A stretch of 64,000 nucleotides of DNA from Pseudomonadota bacterium (GCA_018240595.1 JAFEFL010000034.1:1-64000); one strand, 5' to 3'. Counted from the stretch's first letter, positions 27,828-36,338 are shown. Notes: generated by a model not told the origin, from the sequence alone. Numbers and translations are program-made.

Positions 27828-28484
27828 TTATTCGATGATCGTCCAGTCGTAATCGCCCGTATAACCGGCCTCGCGGAAGACTTTAAGCCACCCTTCCGGA
27901 TAGTCATGAAACTTAGCGGTCAGAACCCATTCCTCGAACACGGCCTTCTGTTCCGGCGTGCGGTAAGAGTCGACCTGGACGAAACCCCGGCCCGGCGCCA
28001 GCCGCTGCATTTCGCGCAGCGCCACAATCGCCTCCTCGCGCGGCAGGTTGTGGATCGTATTGAGCGAAATCACGGCCGAAAAACTGCCGTCCGGGAATGG
28101 AAGGTGATTGGCATTGCCAATATGCAGGCGGCCGACCACTTCGGGCTCGCAATGCATCAAAGCATATTCCGACACATCGACACCGAAGACTTCCAAGCCC
28201 GGGCACACCTTGAGCAGGTCCTTGACCAGAAAGCCCTTGGCGCAACCGACATCGAGCACGCGATCACCGGCCTTCAGACCGAAATGCTTGACGATGTCTT
28301 CGGCCACGGGAATCCAGCGGCCGTCGTACCGGTAGCCGCCGTAGCCGTATTCACGCGGACCGTCGAAGTACATCTGGCCGTATTCGCGCGAGATGCGAAT
28401 GTGCTCTTCGGTCTTGGCTGTGGCCCGCGCATTCAGATTGCGCTTTCCGCGCGGCAGCTTGGCAAGTAGATGCGTCTCGGTCAT
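27828..28484 (-). CDS. Class I SAM-dependent methyltransferase
   Basis: A 218-residue methyltransferase. The SAM motif I is VLDVGCAKGFLVKDLL, motif II includes FGVDVSEYAL, and the post-motif HIGNANHLPFPDGSFSAVISLNTIHNL is typical of the Methyltransf_11/25 type. Its start overlaps the stop of the upstream HxxxH SDR gene (ATGA), with a GGAG site inside that gene. Within the operon it would O-, N- or C-methylate the activated sugar or a precursor. The position of methylation is unknown. Confidence 0.87.
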   Translation of the reverse strand: MTETHLLAKLPRGKRNLNARATAKTEEHIRISREYGQMYFDGPREYGYGGYRYDGRWIPVAEDIVKHFGLKAGDRVLDVGCAKGFLVKDLLKVCPGLEVFGVDVSEYALMHCEPEVVGRLHIGNANHLPFPDGSFSAVISLNTIHNLPREEAIVALREMQRLAPGRGFVQVDSYRTPEQKAVFEEWVLTAKFHDYPEGWLKVFREAGYTGDYDWTIIE

Positions 28485-29362
28485 GGGCGGGCTCCTGATT
28501 CTTCGCTCGCGGCGCGCTTGAGTCCCTCGTCGAGAGGCGTGTACCGAAAGCGGGGAAAAGCTTTAAGGCAACTGGTGACGTCGAAATGGCGATGCGTGAC
28601 GGCGTTGTGGCGCGCGCTGGGGTCGATGTCGGACGACTTGCCTGAAAGCGCAACGACCTTCTCGGCAATCGTCCGGAACGACATGGAAACGCCGGTAGCG
28701 ATATTGAGAATGCCGCGGCTGCGATGGCGCAGTGTCAAGGCGACGAGCTCCGCCACGTCGTCGATGAAGACGTGGTCGCGCTGCTCTTCGCCGTTGCCAA
28801 ACAGCGTAATCGGCTCGCCTTTGGCCGCCTGGCGGCGAAACCGGTTCGGGCCATAGCCATTGTGAGGATCACGCGCGCCGTACAGCAGGCTTGGCCGCAG
28901 CAGCGCCAGCGGCGCCTTGATCTCATTCTTCAAAACCAGTTCGCGCGCGGCATGCATCATGCCGTGCATGGTGGCGGGCTGGCAGGAAGAGCTCTCTTTC
29001 ACCGGACTGGCATCGTCGGCATAGACGGAATCCGACGAGATATAAATGACATGGTCCGGTGCCTTCGCTGTCAGGCCTTTGACGACCGCCTCGGCCATGC
29101 GCAGATTCTGCATCAAGGCCGCGGCGTTGCGTGCCGGCGCGATGGCGGAGACGAAGACAACGCTGTCGCCGTCTTTGAGGCGGCCCGCGAGTCGGGTCGC
29201 CGCATCGTCGGCGAGAAGATCGACTTCTTTTCGCGTCAGGCCCTCTACCGAAACGCCCTGCGAGGCGAGCCGTGCGGCGATGGCGCTGCCGACAAAGCCG
29301 CCGCTGCCGATCACGACAACCCGCTGCGGCACGGACGCCGTCTTGTTCAGATGCTCCAGCAT
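28481..29362 (-). CDS. Atypical NAD-dependent epimerase/dehydratase family protein (HxxxH variant)
   Basis: A 293-residue paralog of the protein at 17180. The two align from the first residue (MLEHL) and share SSDxVY, DPHNGYGPNRFRR, GxGEExRDHVFIDDVAEL and RSRGILNIATG. The catalytic SDR pair is replaced by H133-G-M-M-H137 at exactly the same residue numbers as the paralog. The Rossmann motif is GSGGFVGSA. ATG 29362 follows the UGDH-like stop by one base; the in-frame extension to 29461 would overlap that gene and has no family support. Role: probably binding or modifying the operon's sugar intermediate. Confidence 0.85.
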   Translation of the reverse strand: MLEHLNKTASVPQRVVVIGSGGFVGSAIAARLASQGVSVEGLTRKEVDLLADDAATRLAGRLKDGDSVVFVSAIAPARNAAALMQNLRMAEAVVKGLTAKAPDHVIYISSDSVYADDASPVKESSSCQPATMHGMMHAARELVLKNEIKAPLALLRPSLLYGARDPHNGYGPNRFRRQAAKGEPITLFGNGEEQRDHVFIDDVAELVALTLRHRSRGILNIATGVSMSFRTIAEKVVALSGKSSDIDPSARHNAVTHRHFDVTSCLKAFPRFRYTPLDEGLKRAASEESGARP

Positions 29363-29363
29363 C

Positions 29364-30647
29364 TCAGGCCCCTGCCCGCTCGGGCTTGCCGAGCACGAAA
29401 TGGGCCATGCCGGCAGCGCGAAGACCCGGGCCGTCGAGCACGCCGAACGGGTCGATGACAACGTTGCCTTCCATCGCAGCCGCGATATCGGCGGCGCGCA
29501 GGTCGCGGAATTGTGGCCAGGGCGTCATCACGATCAACGCATCGGCGCCACGCGCGGCATCGAGCGCACTCGCCGCCGCCGTGACCTTGGGGTGCGTGGC
29601 AGCCGACGCCGGCACTACCGGGTCATAGACCGTGATCGGCCACGAATGCAGATTTTCGATCAACGCCAGCGACGGCGAATTCTTCACCGAATGCGTGTTC
29701 TCCTTGTAGGCGAGGCCGAGAATACCGAGACTGGCGTCCGGCTTGCGCCCGAACACCTCGCGGTGAACCATGCGCAGCGCCCAGTCGCGACGATGTTTAC
29801 TGTTGGTCAGATAAGCGGCGATCACGGAAGCCTCGCTGCCGCACTGTTCCGACAGACGCAGCACCGTAGCGAGATCGCGCTCGAGATTACCGCCGGCAAT
29901 GCCTAGGCCCGGCGCCAAATAGCTATATTGGCCGATACGCCGGTCAAGCCGCAAAGCCGGCGCGATTTCGCTCCAGTCGGCGCCAATCCGTTCGGAAAGT
30001 TCTGCTAACGTATTGGCAACCGTCACAGAGGCCACTAGGCAGCAATTGATGGCAATCTTGGCGAGCTCGGCGCTTTCATACAGCATTGGCAGCAGCGGGC
30101 AGCCGAACGCCTCCAGCAGGGTTTTGTATGCTGGCGGCAACGGATACGAAGGATCGGCGCAACCGATGATGAAACGCTCCGGTTTCGTTGCGCGCTCGAC
30201 CGCGCGGCCGAACACCAGCGTCTCGACTTGATAATACAGTCGCTCGGTCGGCAGCGGCAGCTTGCGCGTAAAGCCCGGCGGCACCTGACAGAGAATAATC
30301 AGGATGGCCTCGGGTCCGAGCGCGGCGATAACATTGCCAATCGAGGCGTTGATGCTGGTGAGATCGCTCTGCCCTTTGTCGTCGGTCGGGACGTCCGTCG
30401 AAATATAGACGATGTCGCACTGCGCAAGGTCGGACAGTCGGTCGGTGAAGCTCAGATTGTCGGCGAACTCGCGCGCCATTTCGTCGAGATCGGGCTCGAC
30501 TACCGGCAATTTGCCAGCCTTGATATCGTGCACGCGGGCGCTGTCGCCGTCATAGCCGACGACACGAAAGCCTTTCGAGGCGGTTCCGACCGCCGACACC
30601 AGACCGAGATGCGTCAAGCCGGCGAAGCCGACAATCGGACCGCTCAT
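29364..30647 (-). CDS. UDP-glucose/GDP-mannose dehydrogenase family protein lacking the catalytic cysteine
   Basis: A 427-residue member of the nucleotide-sugar 6-dehydrogenase family. It has a slightly altered N-terminal NAD motif (GFAGLTHLGL), YISTDVPTDDKG, Lys197/Asn201 in the central helix, and DRRIG plus the APGLGIAGG loop. The next residues are N-L-E-R-D instead of S-C-F-P-K-D, so Leu255 stands where the catalytic Cys should be and the following Lys is lost. Four-electron oxidation through a thiohemiacetal is therefore unlikely. A two-electron oxidation of a secondary alcohol, as proposed for the lincosamide enzyme LmbL, fits better. It overlaps the Gfo/Idh gene by four bases. Confidence 0.86.
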   Translation of the reverse strand: MSGPIVGFAGLTHLGLVSAVGTASKGFRVVGYDGDSARVHDIKAGKLPVVEPDLDEMAREFADNLSFTDRLSDLAQCDIVYISTDVPTDDKGQSDLTSINASIGNVIAALGPEAILIILCQVPPGFTRKLPLPTERLYYQVETLVFGRAVERATKPERFIIGCADPSYPLPPAYKTLLEAFGCPLLPMLYESAELAKIAINCCLVASVTVANTLAELSERIGADWSEIAPALRLDRRIGQYSYLAPGLGIAGGNLERDLATVLRLSEQCGSEASVIAAYLTNSKHRRDWALRMVHREVFGRKPDASLGILGLAYKENTHSVKNSPSLALIENLHSWPITVYDPVVPASAATHPKVTAAASALDAARGADALIVMTPWPQFRDLRAADIAAAMEGNVVIDPFGVLDGPGLRAAGMAHFVLGKPERAGA

Positions 30648-31576
30648 TGGTTCATCTCTGTTACGGCAACGTCGCTCAGGCGGCGCAGCATCCTGTTAAG
30701 CCAGATGTCGTTCGACAGATCGGCGGGCTTGCCCTCGACGCACAGCGCTTTGAAATGCTCGTATTCGATCGCCCAGGTCGGATCGTCCTGCACCAAGGTC
30801 ACGCTTTCCTCCGGCGGGCGTCCGCTCGGCAGCATGCGGGTGCGCAATGTGAACGTGGACGGGCCCCATTTGCACAGCGAGGAAATATGCGCCGAGCCCT
30901 TCTCGGCGAAAATGTCGCACGTAAAGTGGTTGCGCCAGCTCAGGAGCGTCATCTCGAGTTCGATCTGCGGCGAGACGCCCTTCGAGCCGAGCACGACATG
31001 ATCGGGCGCGCGGTTCTCAAAGGCGCTCGACGAAACGACATTGAAGGTCTCGCCGATATCGCCGAACCAGAACCGCAGCGTATCGAACAGATGCGAACCG
31101 AGATCCGGCAGCACGCCGGCCCCTTGGTCGCGCCAGACCGAGTCGCGCACCAGTCGTGCGGTGCCGTTGCCGTAGAACATGCGGCAGCGATAGATCTTGC
31201 CGAGCCGGCCCGAGGCGATGGCCTCGCGCATGCGGACGAAATGCGGCTCGAAGCGGTGATTATAGGCGGTGTAGCAGATCGCCTTGTTCTGCCGGGCGAT
31301 GGCCTGCAGGCTTTCGAGCTCGACATCGCTCTCGGCCCAGAGCGGCTTCTCGACCAACACGTGTTTGCCGTGGCCGAGCAGGTATTCGAGCATCGCCACC
31401 TTGGGCTCATCGGGAATGCAGCACAGCGCGGCGTCGTAGTCGCCGAGCGGCACATCCTCGACCCGCCTGTATTGGGCTTCGGCGTTGACCGGATCGACCG
31501 AGGCCACGAAATCGGGCCCGGCCACGCGCTTGCGCTTGTATCCTTGAACGCCGAGCCCGGCGACGATGACACGCAT
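30644..31576 (-). CDS. Gfo/Idh/MocA-family oxidoreductase
   Basis: A 310-residue NAD(P)-dependent oxidoreductase. N-terminal Rossmann motif VIVAGLGVQGYKR, then HVLVEKPLW with the family's EKP catalytic lysine, CYTAYNHRFEPHF, and GVLPDLGSHLFDTL with the active-site Asp/His. It overlaps the UGDH-like gene by four bases. In analogous pathways (lincosamide LmbZ) a Gfo/Idh protein works next to a UGDH-like oxidase to dehydrate or reduce a keto-octose. ATG 31576 is preferred to the TTG at 31582. Confidence 0.87.
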   Translation of the reverse strand: MRVIVAGLGVQGYKRKRVAGPDFVASVDPVNAEAQYRRVEDVPLGDYDAALCCIPDEPKVAMLEYLLGHGKHVLVEKPLWAESDVELESLQAIARQNKAICYTAYNHRFEPHFVRMREAIASGRLGKIYRCRMFYGNGTARLVRDSVWRDQGAGVLPDLGSHLFDTLRFWFGDIGETFNVVSSSAFENRAPDHVVLGSKGVSPQIELEMTLLSWRNHFTCDIFAEKGSAHISSLCKWGPSTFTLRTRMLPSGRPPEESVTLVQDDPTWAIEYEHFKALCVEGKPADLSNDIWLNRMLRRLSDVAVTEMNQ

Positions 31577-31595
31577 TCCCAATAACCCCGCTCGC

Positions 31596-33155
31596 TTATT
31601 CGAAGCGGGCGCGCTTCTCGACGGTGTCGATTTTCTTCAACACCTGCGCCGGTCCGATCGGCAGATTGCCATCCGCCTCGCATTCCAGCGCCGCGGAAAT
31701 CGACCCGAGGATCGAAGCCGACACCTCGGATTCGTCGACCAGCATCGACAGCGTGGCGTAAGCGAGCAAGGCGTCGCCCGCGCCCACAGCATCGACGAGG
31801 CGATCGACAAAGCTGTCGACCACGAAGAACGTCCGCGGGTCCATTTCCTTGCCCTCGCGGCAGGTCAGGATGCCGCGATCACCGAGCTTGAGGATCACGG
31901 TCTTGCAGTGCGCTTCCTCGTGCAGCTTGGCCGCCAGCGGCCGCACGCCGGTGTCCTGGTCGGCGAGCGAGAAACGCGCTTCGCGCTCGTTGGGCGTCAC
32001 CAGATCGAAGCCCTTGAATTCGAGGATGTTGCCCCAGCGGCTGGCCACCTGACTGTCGGCCACGCGGAAGGCGCCTTGCGGAATGGCCGCCGTGAGGGCC
32101 GGGATGGTGCGCCGGTTGAAGATGCCGTGGCGGAAATCGCTGAACACGACGGCCTTGGCTTCGATCTTGCGCAGATTGGCGATGATCGTATCAGCTTGAC
32201 TGTCGGTGATGCTGCGGTTGTCGATGGCATCGACCTTGAGCAAGCGGTAGTCGCCGCAGACAAAGGCGTTCTTGTGCGTCGTCGGACGGCTGGGATCGAT
32301 GATCGGCAGTACGTCGATGCCGTCTTCGGCCAGGCCGTTGAGCACGAAATCCTTCAGCGGATCGTCACCCAGAATGGTGGAGAACGTCACCTTGGCGCCG
32401 GCGGCTCGCAAATGCTTGGCGACGATTGCCGCACCGCCGATGAAATCGACGCGGTTGTCGAAGCGCACGCTCGGCGTCGGCGTCTTAGTCATGCCGCCGA
32501 TCATCGTCGTGTAGGTAAGGCTGTCGACGATGGTGTCGCCGACCACATGAACGGTTTGGCCCGCAAATTTCTCGAGGTTTTTCCTAAGCCGGTCGAAGGT
32601 TACGCCCTCGGCTTCCATCAGCGCCAGCAGCTTTTCGATCGCAATATCCGGCGGACCGGATTCGATCAGGTGCGACGACGAGTAGACGATGTCACCGGGC
32701 GTGAACAGGATGTCGCCGCCATAGGCGCGCAAAGCATCGATTTCCTGCTGCGTCTTGGGATGGATCTTGTCGCTGCCGCCATATTCATAGCCCTTGGCGA
32801 AGTAGTCGGGCTGAATGCGGCCGATATGCTCAATCGGCGTCGGATTCGGATCAACGATAACATAGTCGACCATTTCCAGCGCGGCGAGATTGAGCGCCCG
32901 CAAATCCTCAGGGACGAACGGCCGGTAATGCGCCTTGGTGATATGCGCATCGGCGGTCAGGCTGGCCACCAGGATATCAGCCTTGTCCTTGGCATAGAGC
33001 AGATGCCGGATATGGCCAGGATGCACTAGGTCGAACACACCGTGACACATGACCACGCGCTGCTTACGTGGCCGCGGCCCGAGCACGGCGCAAAGCTCGT
33101 CAATGGTCTTGACCTTACGGCGATAATCGCCGGCTGTCAGAGGCGACGTCAACAT
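31596..33155 (-). CDS. Nucleotidyltransferase-PfkB sugar kinase fusion (HldE-like, domains swapped)
   Basis: A 519-residue bifunctional protein. Residues about 30-170 form a cytidylyltransferase-like domain (HGVFDLVHPGH at 38-48, as in RfaE/HldE domain 2). Residues about 195-515 form a PfkB ribokinase-type kinase (IGGAAIVAKHL, DFRHGIF, and the catalytic GAGD at 458-461). HldE has the kinase first and the nucleotidyltransferase second; here the order is reversed. It should phosphorylate the anomeric carbon of a heptose/octose phosphate and, after GmhB-type dephosphorylation, transfer a nucleotide. Its ATG overlaps the upstream stop by one base (TAATG). Confidence 0.86.
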   Translation of the reverse strand: MLTSPLTAGDYRRKVKTIDELCAVLGPRPRKQRVVMCHGVFDLVHPGHIRHLLYAKDKADILVASLTADAHITKAHYRPFVPEDLRALNLAALEMVDYVIVDPNPTPIEHIGRIQPDYFAKGYEYGGSDKIHPKTQQEIDALRAYGGDILFTPGDIVYSSSHLIESGPPDIAIEKLLALMEAEGVTFDRLRKNLEKFAGQTVHVVGDTIVDSLTYTTMIGGMTKTPTPSVRFDNRVDFIGGAAIVAKHLRAAGAKVTFSTILGDDPLKDFVLNGLAEDGIDVLPIIDPSRPTTHKNAFVCGDYRLLKVDAIDNRSITDSQADTIIANLRKIEAKAVVFSDFRHGIFNRRTIPALTAAIPQGAFRVADSQVASRWGNILEFKGFDLVTPNEREARFSLADQDTGVRPLAAKLHEEAHCKTVILKLGDRGILTCREGKEMDPRTFFVVDSFVDRLVDAVGAGDALLAYATLSMLVDESEVSASILGSISAALECEADGNLPIGPAQVLKKIDTVEKRARFE

Positions 33156-34156
33156 TACTCAGCACCCAATGCTTCAAACCAAGTTTTCGTTGCTTTTTTG
33201 ATCGATTCCGGATCCCAGAGCGGGGCGTCGCGCCACTTCTCGATTTCAGCCATCATCCTGGCGACGCCTTCCTCGAAAGGCACTACCGGCTTCCAGCCGA
33301 GATCGCGCGTAATTTTAGTAATGTCGGCCCAGGTCACGTCCGGCTCGCCCGGGCGCTTCGGAATATAGACCACCGTGCCGCCGATCAATTCGACGAGACG
33401 ATTGACCGATTGGGGATTGCCGGCACCGAGATTCCAAACCTCGCCCGTTTTCTCAGTCTCCGCCGCCAGGAGGAACGCCGAGGCGACGTCGCTGGCATAG
33501 AGAAAGTCTCGCTTCTGTGTGCCGTCGCCGACCACCGTGAACGGTTTGCCGGCCAGCTTTTGCTTGAAGAACACGCCGAACACCGCGCCGTAAGCGCCGG
33601 TCGTGCGAACCCGTGTTCCGTAGGCGTTGAAAATACGGATTGAATTCACCGGCTGCTTGTAGACCTTGTGCCAGTGAAAGACCGCCTGCTCGCCCTGATA
33701 CTTCGACAGCGCATAAGGATGCTCCGGCGCGATCGGGCAGTCTTCACGGGTCGGCGTCGGCGCCAGCCCGTAACACGAGGACGACGCGGCATAGACAAGC
33801 TTCTTCGCCTTTGCGTGCCGCGCGGCCTCGAGCACGCGCACGGTCCCCTGCACGTTTGTGTCCATGTAATCAATCGGGCGCTCGATCGATGGCACGATGT
33901 CGCCAATGCCCGCGAAATGAAACACTCGATCGGCCCCGGCGAACACCTTTGCATCCGGCGCGAGCTCGCGGATGTCCATCTCCTCGACGGACAAATCCGC
34001 GTTGCCGCCGTGATGGGCCAGGTTGGCCATGCGGCCGCCGCTGAAGTTGTCGATGACCCGGACCCGATAGCCCTTGGCGAGCAGTACATCGACCATGTGG
34101 CTGCCGATGAAGCCGGCGCCACCGGTAACGACTGCAATCTTCGGTTCAGAGATCAT
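33155..34156 (-). CDS. NAD-dependent sugar-nucleotide epimerase (GalE/WbpP-like)
   Basis: A 333-residue extended SDR. Rossmann motif [13 protein letters not shown] at 10-22, FHFAGIGDIVPSIE, SSSCYG, the intact YALSK catalytic motif, FNAYGTR and a C-terminal RPGEPDVTWADI that matches UDP-glucose 4-epimerase-like proteins. ATG 34156 overlaps the upstream epimerase stop (ATGA), which decides the start over 34198. It probably epimerises the nucleotide-activated operon sugar, comparable to LmbM in the lincosamide pathway. Confidence 0.9.
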   Translation of the reverse strand: MISEPKIAVVTGGAGFIGSHMVDVLLAKGYRVRVIDNFSGGRMANLAHHGGNADLSVEEMDIRELAPDAKVFAGADRVFHFAGIGDIVPSIERPIDYMDTNVQGTVRVLEAARHAKAKKLVYAASSSCYGLAPTPTREDCPIAPEHPYALSKYQGEQAVFHWHKVYKQPVNSIRIFNAYGTRVRTTGAYGAVFGVFFKQKLAGKPFTVVGDGTQKRDFLYASDVASAFLLAAETEKTGEVWNLGAGNPQSVNRLVELIGGTVVYIPKRPGEPDVTWADITKITRDLGWKPVVPFEEGVARMMAEIEKWRDAPLWDPESIKKATKTWFEALGAE

Positions 34157-35148
34157 TTGGCTCCGAGCTTCTTCATAGTGCGGACGTTGTAATACCAATC
34201 GTCGTCGAAGCTGCCCGGCATCATGTGATTGCGGAATGCGCGGGTCAGGTCGCGTACGGCGTCTTCGATGTTGCGCTTCGGCTCGAAGCCGAGAACGCGC
34301 CGCACCTTGTCGGAGTTGACGTGATAGGAGCGATTGTCGTTGGACGGCGTGGTCGTGATCTTGATCTCACCGAGCTCCGGCATCTCCTCCTCCACGACCT
34401 TCTTCACCATCTTGGCGATGTCGGAGATCGAGTAGTTCTGGAACCCGATATTGAAGGTTTCGCCGTTGATCTTTTCCTTCGGCGCCTTGAGCATCAGGAC
34501 ATAGGCGTCGACCATGTCCTCGATGTGTAGGTTCGGTCGCATCTGCGTGCCGCCGAAGACCGTGATCACGCCCTTGTTCACGGCGTGATTGGTCAGGATG
34601 TTGACCGACAGGTCGAGACGGGTGCGCGGGCTGTAGCCGCAGATCGTCGCAGGGCGGATCGTCACGCAGGTGAAGTCGTCGGACTTGTACTTCCAGAGGA
34701 TCGGCTCGCACATGCCCTTGAACTTGTTATAGAGCGTGAGCGGAACGAGCGGATGATCCTCGGTGACGTCGGGCGAGTCGCTGACGCCGTAGACCGAGCT
34801 GGACGAGCAATAGACGAAGCGCTGGACACCGGCTTCCTTGGCCGCTTTCACGATCGGCTCGAAGGCGTCGAGATTGATCGATTCCGACAATTTCTCGTCG
34901 AGCTCGAAGCTGGCGTCATTCGAGATACAGGCCAGGTGCAGCACTGCGTCCTGTCCCTTCATCGCTTCGGTGATCTTCGCAACGTCACGAATATCGCCCT
35001 TGATGACCCGCAGCTTCGGGTCGTTCGGCAGGCGCGCGCCGTAATAGAGCTGGTCATAAACGGTCACGTTGTAGCCTTCGGCGAGGAGCCGAGGCGTCAG
35101 TACGTGACCCACATAGCCGGCTCCGCCGGTCACCAATACGTTCTGCAT
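34153..35148 (-). CDS. NAD-dependent epimerase/dehydratase
   Basis: A 331-residue extended SDR. Rossmann motif TGGAGYVGHVLTPRLL at 7-22, HLACISNDASFELD, CSSSSVYG and YNKFK as the YxxxK catalytic pair. GGTQMRPNLHIEDMVDAY is typical of the family. It is second in the operon, 86 bases after the transaldolase gene, with a GAAGAAGG site a little far (about 10 bases) from the ATG. It differs clearly from the 33155 epimerase, so the two probably act at different carbons or stages. Confidence 0.9.
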   Translation of the reverse strand: MQNVLVTGGAGYVGHVLTPRLLAEGYNVTVYDQLYYGARLPNDPKLRVIKGDIRDVAKITEAMKGQDAVLHLACISNDASFELDEKLSESINLDAFEPIVKAAKEAGVQRFVYCSSSSVYGVSDSPDVTEDHPLVPLTLYNKFKGMCEPILWKYKSDDFTCVTIRPATICGYSPRTRLDLSVNILTNHAVNKGVITVFGGTQMRPNLHIEDMVDAYVLMLKAPKEKINGETFNIGFQNYSISDIAKMVKKVVEEEMPELGEIKITTTPSNDNRSYHVNSDKVRRVLGFEPKRNIEDAVRDLTRAFRNHMMPGSFDDDWYYNVRTMKKLGAK

Positions 35149-35234
35149 TGCCGCTGGATACCTTCTTCAATAGGGAACTGCATCGACATCGATCGGGCTC
35201 GGTGGCCGCGACGAGAAAACGTCGCCCATTCCGG

Positions 35235-35996
35235 CTATCGAGAAGACGCGGTTTTCTTCAGCTGCCCGGGCGCGTCGACCTTGATCTCGAAGCCGGCGCC
35301 GACAGCGTCTTTCCTGAACATCTCGACGGTCTCTAGAGAGTAGGCTTCGAGATCCTTGTCGACCAACGAGAGCTTGTTGAGGATGTCGTTGGTGACGGTG
35401 ATGATCTGGCAACCGATTTCGTCGGCTTGGAAGATATTGAGCAGTTCGCGCGGGCTGGCCCAGATCAGTTCGGCCTTCGGGCGCTGCGCCAGCACCTTCA
35501 CCGACTCCGCCATCAGCGGAAGCGGGTCGACGCCCGTGTCGGCGACACGGCCCGCAAACACCGAAACGATTGCCGGCGTATTCGGCGACAGGCACTCCGT
35601 CACGCGCTTCACCTGGTCGAGCGTCATGATCGCCGTCACGTTCACGGCGACGCCATTGGCCGACAATTCGCGGATCAGATTGCCGCAGAATTCCTTCCGG
35701 GTGTTGGTCACCGGAATCTTGACGTTGACGTTCGGTCCCCAGGTCGCGATCGCCTTGGCCTGCCGCTCCATCTCGTCGAACTCATCGGCGAAGACTTCGA
35801 GCGACACCGGGTGGTTTGGCACCGCGGCCAGAAGTTTGCGGCCAAACTCTTCGTAGTCCGAGACACCGGCTTTGCGAACGAGCGTCGGGTTGGTGGTGAA
35901 CCCCTTGATGCGTGGGTTCTTGCTCAGCTTCAAAATGCTGTCGAAATCGGCGCCATCAGCGAAAATCTTGACGCGCAGCTTATCCAACCGACTCAT
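35235..35996 (-). CDS. Transaldolase family protein (short type)
   Basis: A 253-residue class I aldolase barrel. TTNPTLVRKAG near residue 35 and the Schiff-base Lys93 in NVKIPVTN are diagnostic; IWASPRE lies near the C-terminus. It is shorter than TalB (about 317) and nearer the FSA/small transaldolase type. As first gene of the operon it would transfer a three-carbon unit to an aldose phosphate, e.g. to make an octulose-8-phosphate as LmbR does. Two adjacent ATGs (35999, 35996) exist; the second has the better spacing (six bases) from GGGGAG. Confidence 0.9.
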   Translation of the reverse strand: MSRLDKLRVKIFADGADFDSILKLSKNPRIKGFTTNPTLVRKAGVSDYEEFGRKLLAAVPNHPVSLEVFADEFDEMERQAKAIATWGPNVNVKIPVTNTRKEFCGNLIRELSANGVAVNVTAIMTLDQVKRVTECLSPNTPAIVSVFAGRVADTGVDPLPLMAESVKVLAQRPKAELIWASPRELLNIFQADEIGCQIITVTNDILNKLSLVDKDLEAYSLETVEMFRKDAVGAGFEIKVDAPGQLKKTASSR

Positions 35997-35999
35997 CAT

Positions 36000-36338
36000 C
36001 TGCTCCCCGAGACCTGACTAGGCGCTTGAACGACAAAAAAACCCGATTCTCAAGTATTTCCGAGCCCGCGGAGGTAGTTTGGGCTGCATCAAGGCAACTG
36101 TATACCGTTTCCGCGGCGCTCCTATAGCAAGGCATACTTTGAGAGGCAATCAAAGGAAGACACAACCTCTCAAGTCTTGGGCGCCGTTGGAACACGCGCG
36201 GTGTTCGATCTGCACGCGGCGCCAGGAAACAAACAGCATATTGACCCGGACGGAAAGCCCGTCTTGCCGAAAGGGATCGAAGCGACCGCCGGTTTGCGAC
36301 AGCCGATTGGAACCCGCCGCCTCGCAGGCCGCATGCTT
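36000..36338. other. Intergenic region upstream of the octose-like operon, no gene seen
   Basis: These 339 bases lie between the first gene of the eleven-gene operon and the stop of the ABC transporter gene, both on the minus strand. The operon promoter should be here, since no gene precedes it closely. The left half is AT-richer than average and holds a TATACA (minus strand, near 36100) without a good -35. An inverted repeat is described separately. Open frames here have no family resemblance. Confidence 0.6.
36139..36173. repeat. Inverted repeat TTGAGAGG-N19-CCTCTCAA
   Basis: Perfect eight-base arms (36139-36146 and 36166-36173) with a 19-base centre. The arms extend to ten with one bulged T. 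There is no T-run, so it is not an obvious terminator. It lies about 140 bases upstream of the transaldolase start and could be an operator. Confidence 0.45.

Noticed and set aside
31566..33029. 487-codon plus-strand open frame
   Set aside because: Antisense to the nucleotidyltransferase-kinase fusion, which has clear catalytic motifs; this frame has none.
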